From Termitomyces sp. T153 (Eukaryota > Basidiomycota > Agaricomycetes > Agaricales > Lyophyllaceae): a DNA stretch of 64,000 nt. The translations under genes were made by a program, and so were the position numbers. Location: positions 372,001 through 436,000 of the forward strand of contig JACKQL020000041.1 of NCBI GenBank assembly GCA_018296165.2, read 5' to 3'. Under the pieces are notes generated by a model, which had not been told where the DNA came from, ran no database searches, and saw nothing but the letters and a program-made list of their open reading frames with translations. Numbering within the stretch: the first letter of the stretch is position 1; each line of letters opens with the position of its first letter. This document shows positions 11,459-22,664 of this stretch, one piece after another.

Positions 11459-11641
11459 TGTAACACCTCATAAGTCAAAGCCAGTTGATAGTTCTGTTGA
11501 TGAAGTATGAAGTGAGGCACTGCCTTATGTAACCAAATGTATCATACTTTTAGGGATAGCATCACATGATGCTATCCATATAATCAAATAATAATAGAAC
11601 TAATATAGCAAGGTAGCACAAGTAATGGGTGCTCTGTTACA
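11459..11641 (-). repeat. 3' LTR of G
   Basis: It matches 21526-21708 over its full length. The right end reads GTTACA on the plus strand (TGTAAC on the minus) next to a polypurine tract. A TATA-like stretch lies in the copy at the other end (minus-strand TTATATAAGG). Confidence 0.7.
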
Positions 11642-12088
11642 TACCCTCCTTTTGAGTCTGTCAACAGACTCACTTCCAAAAACAAATGAAGTAAATGAAA
11701 GAGAAAGGGTGGGATACAGCATCCCACCCAATAGTGTGCACTAGAATCCAAGTACAAACTCCTATGTTTATCTGTAGTAGAATCAATGATTCTACATGGA
11801 CAGAATACTTTTCAGTGTGCCATCCTACTGTGATGAGTGAGAAATGAGGGCTACTAGGGCCTGCAGTATTGATAATGTTTATGTGAGCTCCAAAAGTAGC
11901 TCACCTGGCTTGTTTGTCCATCTTTGAGGCCTCCACTTTCTTGCTGCTCATGATGTCTGCCCAGCACTCCAATACAGCATTAGCCATATCACTAGAGCCA
12001 CTGCTTCTGTGGGGCTGGGGATGACCTGTGGAGTTGTTGCTGGTTGGGCATCTGTGTGCAATGCAGAATTGTCAGTGTAGTCCAATTT

Positions 12089-13659
12089 CATGGACTCCTC
12101 TATAGGTGCATCCTCTCAGGATGCACCAGAGCTCAACACTGAGTTGGTAGTGGTTGGAGCCACTGACAACAAAGGCCCCTTCTCAGTTGGGGCTGCACTT
12201 GTAGAAGGAGCCACTGACAAGGGCTCCTCTGTGGTGGCCAGTGAGGCTCTCACTGCCTCTACAGGTTGGTGCAGGAGGTGAGTGAAGATACCAGCCTCAC
12301 CAAAGTGCAGCCATTCAGGTGCATCAAGAGGAGAGTGGCCTCTGCTCTCATGGATTTGGAGGAGCACATGGAAGCACTTCTAGTCATCAGTGGTGGGGAT
12401 ATACCACCCATCATACTCCTGTACTGCAGGAGGTACCTCAATGGTCCAGAGTCAACAATAGCATTCATTGTCAACTCATGTGAACAAGTCCATGTGAATT
12501 GCACTCCTGGACCAATGGTGATTGAGGAAGTGTATGCCATAGGTATACACATGATTTACTCAGGCAGGAGGCACATAGTTGGCCAGAAGATAACATATCA
12601 CCTCCATCTCACTCAAATTGTTGATTTGCATGGGCTCCCTGCATTCATGTGCAAAGTGCCCAGCCTTTCTGCACTTATAACAGTTTGCAGACTGCCCAGC
12701 ATCCTTGCTGAGTTGGCCTGATGCTATGGCCACTACATTTTTCCCTGCAGCAAGATGTTTTCTTGCTGCCTGCACTGCAGCCACAGGCCAGGAGGGCCCC
12801 AAGCCTACACTGGCTCTAGATTGTAATAGTCTCAAAGCCACATGTATAACTGGCCTCTTTGCTAACCTCAATGGCTGTGACTGGATATGTTGTCTGGTCA
12901 CCTCTGTTTGCTTAGCTAGTGCGGTCCCACTTGCTGGAGATTGTGCTGCTGTCAGCAACAGCTGCCATCCTGACCAACTTTTCTTGCTGTGCTCTAAGTA
13001 GTGCATAGCAGTTCTAATGCTGTTCTCATAGACCTTGGCCTCTAAGACAAACTCCTTGATGGTATTTACTTTGGGAGCCAGTCCACCATTATGTATTAAC
13101 ACAATGAGCATGTTGGAGAGTATTCCCTCTAAAAACCACTCACAAATAGTAAATTCATCAGGGAACATGGCCATGTTTTGAGCATGGTTGAGCAAGGAAT
13201 CATAGAAGCCTTGCACTCCTTCTTTGACTGCATACACCAGTCCAAGGATCATATCCTCAAACCTCCAGTGGGACTGGGCCCTATTGACATGGATTACATA
13301 TCATAGATATCATTTCAGCACACTTGCAGCTAGAAAGTCCATCAGAATTAGGACTTTCTCATGATGCCCATCCCCACCATACTGAGCTATAGTGTAGAAT
13401 ATACAGATACTCATCACCCAGTCTTCAAGTTTACTGAACTTGGCAGACCCTGCATAGGGAGTGATCATTTTTTGATGGATCATTCTGCCTTGACTTGAGT
13501 CCTTCTGGTATTGCTAGACATACTGCAAGCAACTGCTCCATCACTGCCCTCAGCCAATCATGCATTGTCTGGCAGTGATATTTGTGGGCCTCTTCCATTC
13601 CTGGAGTTGCAAAGTGTCCACTATGTTGTGGCAGCATTGAAAACTGTTGCAGCTGTCTC
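12089..13659 (-). pseudogene. gag: Gag of G, C-terminal part with zinc knuckle
   Basis: This continues in frame from the N-terminal part at 19759-20908 across the F insertion: removing F and one copy of GTCTC gives an uninterrupted reading through the join. An open stretch of 230 codons (12560-13252) includes the capsid-like region and a CCHC knuckle, CYKCRKAGHFAHEC, near 12650-12690. Several stops downstream (about 12250-12560) end the frame. It lacks similarity to the gag of E or F. The product would package element RNA if intact; here it is broken by F. Confidence 0.65.
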
Positions 13660-14023
13660 TATAAGAGCAAACTCCAGAGTGATGGATTGGAGTCATGCAG
13701 CTAGCAGAGGAGAATCCAAAGTATATTAGCAGAGTAGACAACAATACAATCAGTAACTAATCACCTAGCAGAGAGGAATCTGAAGAGAACAAGTCTAAGG
13801 ATCCCCACTGCTTAGTGCAGTGCATCAGCAGATGGCAGAGGCATGGGAACTACTGTACAGAAGGCTGGAGCTAAACCCTAGAATGATGATTGCTGAGGTA
13901 ATACAGAGAATTATGTGGTTCTCTAGAGATCTCCAGAGTTCTAGAATAAGCCCTGGAGGTGTCAAACAAGCTGCAGAAATGCTGGAATAGGTTGCAGAGG
14001 TTGGAAATGGAAGTTCCCTGATA
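13660..14023 (-). repeat. 3' LTR of F
   Basis: Minus strand starts TATCAGGGAAC (decayed TGTCAGGG) and ends CTCTTATA (decayed TACA; the F2 copy keeps TGTAAGG on the plus strand). It pairs with 19398-19758. The polypurine tract TCACCCCCTCTCT (plus strand) directly follows at 14024. Confidence 0.9.
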
Positions 14024-14059
14024 TCACCCCCTCTCTAGCATGCAGCATCCCAACACATG

Positions 14060-17040
14060 CAATAGAAGTAGTCCCTGATTGCTTGGTTCACTGGCAAAAT
14101 AGAATAGATATCTTATATGGTGTGTGGAGCATCTGGATGTCTCCAGTGGAACTCCTTGATAAGTCCAGGAGCATGCATGTTCTCTCATAGTTCCCAGAAG
14201 ATATCCTCAATCCTGTAGCCTTTCCACTTCACCTTGTATTGTAATCATCTCTAGAATAAACAACTATCCAGGATTTCCTCCACCTCATACTCCTCATTGT
14301 TGTTGACCACCACCAGGGGTGGTGGAGGTGACAGATGCTGCCCTAGAATAGGATTTTTGGGGGCCAGAGTTAGTTTGACCACATTGAACACTGGATGAAG
14401 CTGGTGCATCCCCATAGGGAGCTGGAGTCAATAGGCTAGGGGCCCACTTGTTATTCCACTGTGAAGAGTCCCAACTGGCAGTGTGACAGCTCTTTTGAGG
14501 GCTGGGTAGTTTTAATGTCAGAGGCATCCAAGTAAACTCAATCTCCAGGCTGATATTTGTGCTCTGAGGTCCTCCTATGGTTGTAGTATTGCACCATATC
14601 ATCCTTTGCCTTTGCCAGTGCTGCTCAGGCCTCCTCCTGTGACCTCTTCATCTGGTCTGAAAATTTGTTTATTGCCTCATTCTCCAAGAGTTGGGCCTGG
14701 AGTTCAAAACTCATGCATGAATGCCACCCAGTGTCAAGGAAGAATGGGGAGAACTGGGTGGATGCATGAATGTGGTTGTACTGGCACTTGGTGTCAGGGA
14801 GGAGTTCATTCCAGTCATCCTGGCACTCATTGCAGAAGAGGCAGAGGTACTGCTCCAACTCCTGATTTACATGTTTGATCTAGCCATTGGACTGTGGGTG
14901 GTAGGCAGTGAAGGTGTGGAGCTTCATGCCAAGCAATTGGTAGAGCTCCCTGGTGAAGTCCACCACAAATTGTGGTCTCTAGTCAGAGACATAGGTGTCA
15001 GAGAGGCTGTGGAGCTTCCAGATGTTCCTCTAGTATAGGTGGGCAATGCCTATGGTGGAGCAGGTGGTGTGGGTTAGAATGAAGTGCACTTACTTGCTGT
15101 ACAGATCCACCACCACCACCATAATCACATTGTAACTGTGGGTGTTAGGGAGCTCTATGATGAAGTCCATGGAAGCCATGTTCCATCATTCTGTGGGCAT
15201 GGGCAGCAGGTGTAGCTGTCTATAGGGGAGTCAGCATTGGGGCTTGGTCCAGAGACAGAGATCACATGTACTAGTGTAGGATCCAATATACTGGGACATT
15301 TGGGGCCACCAGTAGTTCTGTGATACTAGCTCCAATGTCTTCCATCATCTAGGATGCTCTGTGATGCAGGAGTCATGGTATTGCTCCACAATCCTCTGAT
15401 GGAGCTCTGGAATGTTGGGCACATAGATATGGTCCCTAAAAGTCAGGATCCCATCTCAGAGGGCCCATTTGTCCATGCAGACCACTTTGGCACCAGTGGT
15501 ACACCCTGACTTCAGTGTCTGATCTGCCTGCACAACAAGTTCCTCCTGCTGACCATCCCAATTACCCTGCCATATATCTCAGAGAATGTCCACCTCTGCT
15601 CCCTTGACAGCTAGACTCTCCATGGCTTGGATTGCAGACAGTTTGGGCAGAGGAGCACAATGTTGCTGTTATCCTCCTCCCCTGTGCCATGGTCCACTCT
15701 TCAGGACAAGGCATTGGGTTTCCTTATGCTCTGGACAGGCTTGTGGTGCAATGAGAAGTTGAAGTTGGTGAGGTAGAGGGACCACCAGGCATGTCGGCAA
15801 TTGAGCTTCTTGGCTGTCTGGAAGTATTTGAGGTTCTTGTGATCTGTCTAGACCTCAAACTTGTGCTGCATGCCTTCCAAGAAGTGCTGCCACTCCTTGA
15901 ATAACTGGATAATGGTCAGCATCTCCTTGTCATGGATCTTGTAGTTCTGCTCTACTATGTTCAGGCTCTTGGAGTAAAAGGCCACTGGATGCCACTTCCT
16001 ATCCTCTAAAGATTGCTGCAAGAGCACAGCCCCAGTGGCAAAGTCAGAGCTGTCAGCTTCTACCCAGAAGGGGGAGTTGTCATCTGGGAAGAGAAGGATG
16101 GGTCCAGAGGTCATGGCACACTTGAGAGCATTGAAGGCTGCCTGCTCTGGAGGTCCCCAACTTCACATAACATCCTTTCCAGTGAAGTCAAATAGTGGAT
16201 GGGCATAGTGCAAGAAGTCCTGAATGAATCTCTAGTAGAAGTTTGCAAAACTAAGGAACATCTGTACCTCCTTCTTGTTCTTGGGTTCTAGCCACTCCAC
16301 CACACCTGCTACCTTCACTGGGTCCATCTCCATGGCTCTCTGTGAGATGATTGGGCTGAGATACTCAATCTGGGTCTGTTTGAACTTGCACTTCTCCAGT
16401 TTGAAGTAGAGCTGGTGCTAGCAGAGGCATTTCAAGATAAGACAAGTGATCCAATGGTGCTCCCCCAGTGTTTTGGTGTAGATGAGGATGTCATCAAGGT
16501 ATACACACACTATGCCCTCTGTGGTGAGGTCTTGGAAGACATTGTTCATTATGGTCTAGAAAATGGTGGGGCTGTTGGTGAGTCTGAAGAACATAATGAG
16601 CAGCTTACAATTCCTGGTTGATCTGAAAGGTGGCCTTCCACTTGTCTCCCTCCTAGATATGCATATTGTTGTAGCCTCACTAGATGTCCAGTTTAGTGAA
16701 GTACTGCACACCCCAGAGGTTGCTGATGAGCCTGGAGATGAGGGGGAGGGGGTAGCAATTCTTTACTGTTATGGTATTGAAAACCCAATAATCCTGAACC
16801 AATCAGAGTGAACTATCCTTCTTCTTGATGAAGAAGACTAGAGAAGCCATTGGAGATTTGGAAGAGTAGATACAACCAGAGTCCAGGTTTTCTTGCAGAA
16901 AGGCATCAAGCTTGTCCTGCTCCCTGGGTGCAAGTGAGTAGACCTTACAGCTGGAGGGTGTGGAATCTGGCAGAAGTTCAATGGTGTTATCCCACTTCTT
17001 ATGCTCTAGAAGCAAGTTAATGAGGCTTTGGAGAACACAT
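14060..17040 (-). pseudogene. pol: RT, RNase H, integrase and chromodomain of F
   Basis: RT begins near 17015 (SCKVYSLAPREQDKL, then VFFIKKKDSS); its catalytic YLDD is encoded at 16490-16501. RNase H at 15848-16114 has EADSSDFATGAV and HPVAFYSKSL. Integrase shows a zinc-binding H-x-H-C-C type region (CDLCLWTKP near 15250), the first catalytic aspartate in SMDFIIELPNTH (about 15150-15185) and the C-terminal QDDWNELLPD (about 14810). A chromodomain follows at about 14110-14290 (YEVEEILDS, YKVKWKGY), normally used to steer integration to methylated-histone chromatin. Numerous stops and frameshifts. Confidence 0.88.
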
Positions 17041-17458
17041 CCTCAAATGCATGGAGGTAGGGGGGTATGACATCTCAGAACTCTCAGGGTGCAGCGTTAG
17101 CAGTGAATGCCTGGGCCAGCCACTGGGATCTGGTCTGGCTAGCCCAGATCTCCACAACAGAGAGTGGTGAGTATATGGTGGTAGTGTAGATTCAGTCCTC
17201 CACTTCTACCACTTTATCTGGGAGCTCTGGCTTGTGTACATCACCAAACTCTCCTTTACACTCCTCCTATGGAGCTTTGCCAATGCTCCAGTTGTCCTTG
17301 TAGAGGGCCTCTCTACAAGGGAATGCCAGAGGTGGGGGATCCAGGAGGTTTATATTGGCAAAGGGGAGAGGCTCAGCATAACATGTGCAGATGGTGGCAT
17401 GCTCTCAAACTCAGGCCTGGCATTCCTCCCAGTTCTCCATGGCATAGGCAGAGCACTT

Positions 17459-18076
17459 CTAAGGGCATCTGCTCATAGTTACTTCTCCCTTGGTCCAATT
17501 TACCTTGAGGTTGTGCTTGCAAAGCCATGTGAAACCAAGGATTATGTTCTGCCTACCCAAGCTGGTAACAGCAAAAACAGCATGCTCTGCATGTGTCCAA
17601 TAATAGAGAACCAGGTTGACCACACAGTTGATGGTGCCTGCTTTGTTAGGCATTCCATGGATGTTGTAGACTGCAATGGGCTTGGGGAGGGGCTGTGAGG
17701 TCAGGCCATAGCATTTGACAAACTTTGAGTATAGAAATGGTTCTGTTGCTCCACTATCCAGAAGAGCCATGACTCCACAAGTTTGCTGGGTGTCCATCAT
17801 CTCAATCTTTACATTGAGGTGCAGGGAGTTGGCAGATAGGCTGGAAGCTATGGTGTACTGTTGGGGCATTTGACGTGCCCAGGCTGGGCCATGCTGGCTG
17901 ACCTTCAGAGGTGTCAGGGAGCTTGGTGGGGGCTCCAGAGTTAGTATTTGTATGTCTAGAGGGGGATGCTGAGGTTCTTCTGTCTCAAAATGAAGGGCAG
18001 TAGAAAAGGCAGTTTCATTTTCTATTGATAGATATAAGAACCTGTTAGCACCCAGTGACAGAGGTGTACACCTCAT
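17459..18076 (-). CDS. Retropepsin domain of F (open 205-codon stretch)
   Basis: The frame is open for 205 codons. The active site is ALLDSGATEPF, and the C-terminal part ILGFTWLCKHNLKVNW matches the gypsy protease pattern of a hydrophobic-glycine turn followed by WL and DW-like residues. It lies between gag and RT in the usual gypsy order and would mature the polyprotein. It is part of a larger broken gag-pol, so the listed ends are those of the open frame rather than of a true gene. Confidence 0.75.
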   Translation of the reverse strand: MRCTPLSLGANRFLYLSIENETAFSTALHFETEEPQHPPLDIQILTLEPPPSSLTPLKVSQHGPAWARQMPQQYTIASSLSANSLHLNVKIEMMDTQQTCGVMALLDSGATEPFLYSKFVKCYGLTSQPLPKPIAVYNIHGMPNKAGTINCVVNLVLYYWTHAEHAVFAVTSLGRQNIILGFTWLCKHNLKVNWTKGEVTMSRCP

Positions 18077-18087
18077 CTGTCACTCAA

Positions 18088-19291
18088 CTAAAAATCCTCC
18101 TCTAGCTCTGGAGGTGATGCACACATGCTGATCTCCTCTAGGGTCAACTCTGGCATAGGCTCATCAAGTGATAGAGCTCCAGCAGCATCCTTTGCAGCCA
18201 GCAGCTGCAGAAGGAGTTCCTCCTGCTCTGCTATGGAAAGGTAAGGCACCTTCAGGCCCAGGGGGCAGTGCCATACAAAGTGCCTGGGCTTCTGGCATCT
18301 CCAGCACAGCAGCAGGGCAGTGCAGAGCTGTCTGATAGCATCCACATCCATGAGGATACCTGGCAGCAGGAGGTGTGCTGCAGGGATGGCAGGAGTAAGG
18401 GTTGGCATTGGGCAAGCAGGTATGAGGTGGTGGAAGTTGTTGATCAGAGCTGGGCACAGCACAGAATGTGGGTGGTGGAGCTTCCTCCAAATCTCCATGA
18501 GTTGCCACTGGTCCCAAGCCACCTCAGACCATGATGCAATTTTCATTGTCTGGGTGATTCTCCACAAGGTTGTCAATGTGTTCTACCAGTGTGGGGTGCA
18601 GGCCATTCTAGAAGGTGAGGCATAATTGAAGGCTATTGGGGTAAGTAGCCTGCTCTTCTAGAGCCTGAAATGAGTCAATGTACTCATCCAGCATACACTT
18701 TCCTTGCCCATATTGCTTCCTATCACATAGTGTCAAGGCCACAGTCTTGGCAGGGTCTGATGGGAGAAACTCCATACAGAAGTCCTTTTCAAAGGCAGCC
18801 CAGTCTGGAAAACTTCCAACACCTCCAGGGCAACAGAAGACTCGCAACGCATAGGTGGAGGCATGTCCAGTCTTTATGTACAACAATACCCAGGCTATTT
18901 TCAATGCATTGGAGTCAAAGGCATCCCTACTGAAGTGAATGTAGGTGAGGCAGGACTGCAAGAATTATTCCCTGCCAGAGCAGGTGCTATTGTATGCATC
19001 TGGTAGTGTGGGGTGTGGTTTCTGCAGCCATAGGGTCACCAGAGCTGCAGAGGATGCAGATGCAGTCAGGGCTGGTTCCACAGCTGGAGGAGGTGTGGAG
19101 GTTGGAGTTAGGCATCTGAGCAGTGCCTGGAGCAATTGGGAGATCAGATCTGTGGTTTGATGGAGGGTGTGATGGGTGAGAGATAATTGCATTAATTGCA
19201 CCTGGGTTTGTAGGTGTAGCAGGCAAGTCCAGGCTTTGTCCTGCAGGGCTGGGGCCTCCAAGAGTGTGTCTGGGTTGGCAAGCTGAGACAT
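18088..19291 (-). pseudogene. gag: Gag of chromovirus F
   Basis: It starts at MSQLANPDTLLEAP (19291), 107 bp inside the 5' LTR. A capsid-like region at 18608-18961 contains FPDWAAFEKDFCMEFLPSDP. A CCHC knuckle CWRCQKPRHFVWHC lies near 18280-18320. The frame breaks at least twice. F2 carries a closely related copy (CRRCQKPRHFAQHC). Confidence 0.8.
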
Positions 19292-19384
19292 AGAACTTTG
19301 TGGTGCTTAATCCTGGTGGGAAAGCAATGAATCACAGCTCAGAGATTCCTTGCAGCTAGGAGGGGCTTCCAGACCAGTTTTAGG

Positions 19385-19395
19385 AGACTTGTTCT
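19385..19395 (-). other. Self-priming primer-binding site of F
   Basis: Minus strand AGAACAAGTCT, two bases inside the 5' LTR. Its exact 11-nt complement, AGACTTGTTCT, lies within the LTR (minus strand, 19516-19526; also 13786-13796). Tf1/sushi-type chromoviruses prime reverse transcription with the first 11 nt of their own RNA; this matches that arrangement in place and length. Confidence 0.7.
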
Positions 19396-19397
19396 GC

Positions 19398-19758
19398 TAT
19401 AAGGGCAACCTCCAGAGTGGCAGATTGGAGTCATGCAGCTAGCAGAGGGGAATCCAAAGTATATTAGCAGAGTAGATGACAATACAATCAGTAACTAGCA
19501 GAGGGAAATCCAAAGAGAACAAGTCTAAGGATCCCTGCTGCTTGGTGCAGCACATCAGCAGATGGTGGAGGTGTGGAAACTACTGTACAGAAGGCTGGAG
19601 CTACTCCTAACTCTAGAACAATGATCATGGAGGTAATACAGAGAAATCTGCAGTTCTTCAGAGATCTTCAGGGTTCTAGAATGAGCCCTGGAGGCATCAA
19701 ACAAGCTGCAGAAGCACTGGAATAAATTGTGGAGGTCAGAAATGGAAGTCCCCTGACA
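19398..19758 (-). repeat. 5' LTR of F
   Basis: Minus strand starts TGTCAGGGGACTTCC and ends CCCTTATA. Aligned by eye with 13660-14023 and with the F2 LTR 23813-24181. Confidence 0.9.
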
Positions 19759-21525
19759 GTCTCTCTGGGAGGACTGTAGTCCTCCTCCTTATAGCTCTGC
19801 ATTCTGCACCATTGTCCTCATTAGAAGGGCCATTACCTGGTCCTCCTAAATCAGGCAGGCCTCCTCCCAAGGGTGGCAGTGGTCCACAACCAGGAAAAGG
19901 TGGTCCTCTTCCTGGACCTCCACCTCCTCCTTCTCGACCTTGAGGTCTATAGTGTAGTATAGAGGGAGAAGAGGACACAGGATCACTCTCTGGTGATCCC
20001 CATCCAGGTTCTCCTTTGCTAACAAGTCTTTTTCCAAACCAGTTTGAAGGAGGGTTTGCTCCTTGACCTGTGTCTCTCTGGGAATCTGCAGGGTTCTGAC
20101 CAATCCCAGCATTTCCATCTCTGAGAGGTGAGCAAGAATCTTGCTCCTCCTTAATTGGCTTGGTTTGTTCTGATGGAATATACCCTTCCAGCCATACATC
20201 ATAGGCAGTATTCCCTTGGAACACCACCCCTTGATTGTCCACATAGGACTGTCCAAAGTCCTCCATATCCCCATTGCAAAATTGCTGTAGAGCAATTCAA
20301 TCTTCCCAAGTCAGTGCTCTCTGTGTAGACCCACCAGGTCTATGCTACACCACTAGTTGCTCTACCATAATCACTGACCCTGTGTCAATAGATGCTAAGT
20401 CTGGTGCTATGATTGTGCCCAATGTGGCCTGTTATTGACAGTCCACTGCAGCCTGTCTAGCCATGTAATCATGCAGCATCTCACCAGACTGTTGCAGTGC
20501 TTGCAACAGAGTCAATGCTTTATTGACTGGAGATATTGGGGGCACATAGGCCCCACCAAGATAAAGAGATGGCATTGCAGACAATGCCTGCAATCTCCAC
20601 AGCTTCTTGCACTGGAGGTAATCTATCACCTCCTGGGCTAAGAATAGCATGTAGATATCCATATATTCCACTGGATCTGTTGGGATAATATCATCTCCCA
20701 ATGACCTCTGAATACCAATGTGTTTAGCTACTCTAGTAGCTAAACATTGCTGAGTTAAAGTCTTAGGAACCTCAACATGGTTCTGCCAGAACACCATCAC
20801 CCTTCTGTGAAGAATGTCATCTGGCTGAGCCTCACCATCCATATAAAAGGTGTCAACAACATACTCTAGTATTGTCTTGATGAATGCTGCTGGGGCTGCT
20901 GATTGCATACCCAGTGCAGGCCCAGCTTATGGTCATACAGGACTGCAAGCCCTGTATAAGAAGTCTTCTTCACTCCTCAGTGGTGTTCCCACCAATTAGA
21001 AGTTGATCTGACCTCCCATAGTAAATGGGAAGGATTAAAGTCCTTCTAGCCTCAGCACTGTGGGTGCATACAAGGGGGTTTTCTCTTTGTCTGCTGCTGC
21101 CACAACACCTCCTGGCTCCACTGTCAGATACAGTTAAGTAGAGGGCCCTTGTGAGCCCTCCACTGTGACATCCTCCTGACCACCTGCAGGTGATCATACC
21201 AGAGTAACTAATGGCAGTCCTCCTGGCATCACAGCACTTTCCCTGCCTCCATCATGGTGTGACATGGCAAATTCCAACATCCCATGTGGAGCACTCTTCA
21301 ATGCTCCATTGAACTCTGTCTTGGACCTAGGCCCAAGCACCTGACCTTCCATGGTCACCATGGTGCCCATTGTGAAAGGTGCATGTCAAAAATTTTAACA
21401 TGCTGATTGTAACTAGTGGCAGTGAACTTCTTTCACAGAAGTTTGTGTTCCTGCTTTGCAAATGAGTTAATCCTCATTTGACTTAAAAAGATGTAATGTT
21501 TCTGTTACAGTTTGTGCAGCTTACA
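19759..21525 (-). pseudogene. gag: Gag of G, N-terminal part
   Basis: A stretch at 20432-20908 (158 codons, starting MQSAAPAAFIKTIL) and a Gly/Pro-rich stretch at about 19764-20266 (GREGGGGGPGRGPP) read toward the F insertion. The leader between 20909 and 21525 has several stops. The frame joins the C-terminal part at 13659 after removal of F. The family is not recognised beyond being gag-like. Confidence 0.55.
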
Positions 21526-21708
21526 TTTCACACCTCAAAAGTCAAAACCAGTTGATAGTTCTGCTTACAAAGTATGAAGTAAAGTGCTGCCTTATATAAC
21601 TAAATGTATCATACTTTTAGGGATAGTGTCACATGATGCTACCTGTATAATTAAATAATAATAGAACTAATATAGCAAGGTAGTACAAGTAATGGGTGCT
21701 CCATTACA
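21526..21708 (-). repeat. 5' LTR of G
   Basis: Minus strand starts TGTAATGGAGC. A TATA-like TTATATAAGG lies about 110 bp inside. The left (inner) end is approximate. Confidence 0.65.
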
Positions 21709-21742
21709 AGCTCACACCCCATGTTTTAAAGGTTTCAATGCT

Positions 21743-21755
21743 GAAGAGAGGGTGA
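21743..21755 (+). other. Polypurine tract of E1
   Basis: GAAGAGAGGGTGA directly before the 3' LTR start. The equivalent in element B reads GAAGGGGGGGTGA on the minus strand. It would prime plus-strand DNA synthesis. Confidence 0.75.
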
Positions 21756-22515
21756 TGTCACAACCCATATTTGAACTCCCAGCCCTCTCTCTAAACAACC
21801 CCAAAGTATTCATCAACACTTTCTCAACCCACCCCAATTCTTGTCCACCTCTAGCACCCACTCTAGCAAACTCCAATGCTTTTCTGGCAAGCTCTGGCAC
21901 CTATCCTAGCAGGCCCTGTCATTCTCCCAGCCCTTACTGGGCCTCTGGGTACTTCTGACACTTCTCCTGGCCCCAATGTATATTATGCATCATGAACCCA
22001 CACCAGTGTGTTATTACTGCCTGCCCATCAAATCAGAATGCCCCCAACATGCACTATGCATCACATACCCACATTAATGTATCACTGCAGCCTACTGCCA
22101 GATCAGAACTGCCACCTGTCAGACCTGCATGGCTCCAATGAGCCCTGCCATTAGACACACAATCTTTGGAGGAGGCTCCACAGCCAGTATTTAAGTTGTA
22201 AAGTAATATCAATCAAAGTAGTCTTGATATTACTCATGTTTGTGCTCCATATTTGTCTTGTCATTCTAGTCTGTCTTGTATTGTTTCAATCTTATCTCAA
22301 TCTTGTCTTGACTCCATCTCATCTTGCTTATCTCAGTTTTTCCTCTCATGTGCCTGATTATCTCAATTCTATTTCTGTTCCAATCTTCACTCTTATCTCT
22401 GTGACCCCATACCATTTCTCTCAGCTCTGGACCTTGTTCCACATTTGATCCAAGGACCCATCACTCCATATCTGATCTCTCATCAACCCCTGGTCCCTGC
22501 TATTGTAAAGGCAAC
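21756..22515 (+). repeat. 3' LTR of E1, truncated
   Basis: It starts TGTCACAACCC and follows the family consensus through AGTCTTGATATTA (about 22222), then stops near 22515, well short of the CCTGACA end. An inverted piece of the same LTR follows, so the end was lost by rearrangement or another insertion. Confidence 0.75.
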
Positions 22516-22519
22516 TTCT

Positions 22520-22664
22520 AGAGGCAAGCAGGTAATATCAAGACTAAGGTAATTGATGCTACTCCACATCTTATATACTAACTACTGGACCTCTTCTGGG
22601 GACTGAGGGTGCAATGGCAGGGTTTATTGAAGCTATGTGGGGTTGACAGGTGTTGGTTCTGGTG
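22520..22664 (-). repeat. Inverted fragment of an E/A/B-family LTR
   Basis: The plus strand reads TAATATCAAGACTAAGG, then CATCTTATATACTAACTAC, the reverse complement of the start-site and TATA region of the family LTR. It joins directly to the F2 protease fragment at about 22665. Confidence 0.7.

Larger units (their letters stand above)
13660..19758 (-). mobile_element. Nearly complete Ty3/gypsy chromovirus F, target duplication GTCTC
   Basis: GTCTC flanks both ends (13655-13659 and 19759-19763). The 6.1-kb element has 3' LTR 13660-14023, polypurine tract 14024-14036, chromodomain, integrase, RNase H, RT, protease and gag reading right to left, and 5' LTR 19398-19758. It carries the self-priming signature. 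It is inserted in the same orientation into G gag. CG dinucleotides are nearly absent and stops are frequent, so it is inactive. Confidence 0.93.
11459..21708 (-). mobile_element. Gag-only LTR element G, interrupted by chromovirus F
   Basis: LTRs of about 185 bp lie at 11459-11641 and 21526-21708, sharing GATAGTTCTG and TCATACTTTTAGGGATAG. A polypurine tract (plus-strand TACCCTCCTTTT, 11642-11653) adjoins the 3' LTR. Without F it is about 4.1 kb and encodes a gag-like protein with a CCHC knuckle, but no RT, RNase H or integrase. This is the layout of non-autonomous gag-carrying elements. Outer boundaries are uncertain by some 10 bp and no target duplication was found. Confidence 0.65.
3349..22515 (+). 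mobile_element. LTR element E1: gag, tandem proteases, antisense cargo gene; carries three nested insertions
   Basis: Order on the plus strand: 5' LTR (3349-3851), decayed primer site, gag (in three pieces), two protease-like domains, an antisense spliced gene (9880-11278), polypurine tract (21743-21755) and 3' LTR (from 21756). No RT, RNase H or integrase frame is seen. Insertions at 4832-6133, 6294-7456 and 11459-21708 account for its span; without them it is roughly 7.7 kb. The right-hand end of G rejoins the E1 sequence that leads into the polypurine tract, matching the equivalent region of element B. CG dinucleotides are almost absent and stops are frequent, so it is an old inactive copy. 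Confidence 0.8.

Noticed and set aside
12259..12552. NAIVDSGP in G as a retropepsin active site
   Set aside because: The triad-like DSG is not followed by the usual hydrophobic blocks and turn, so I do not call a protease in G.
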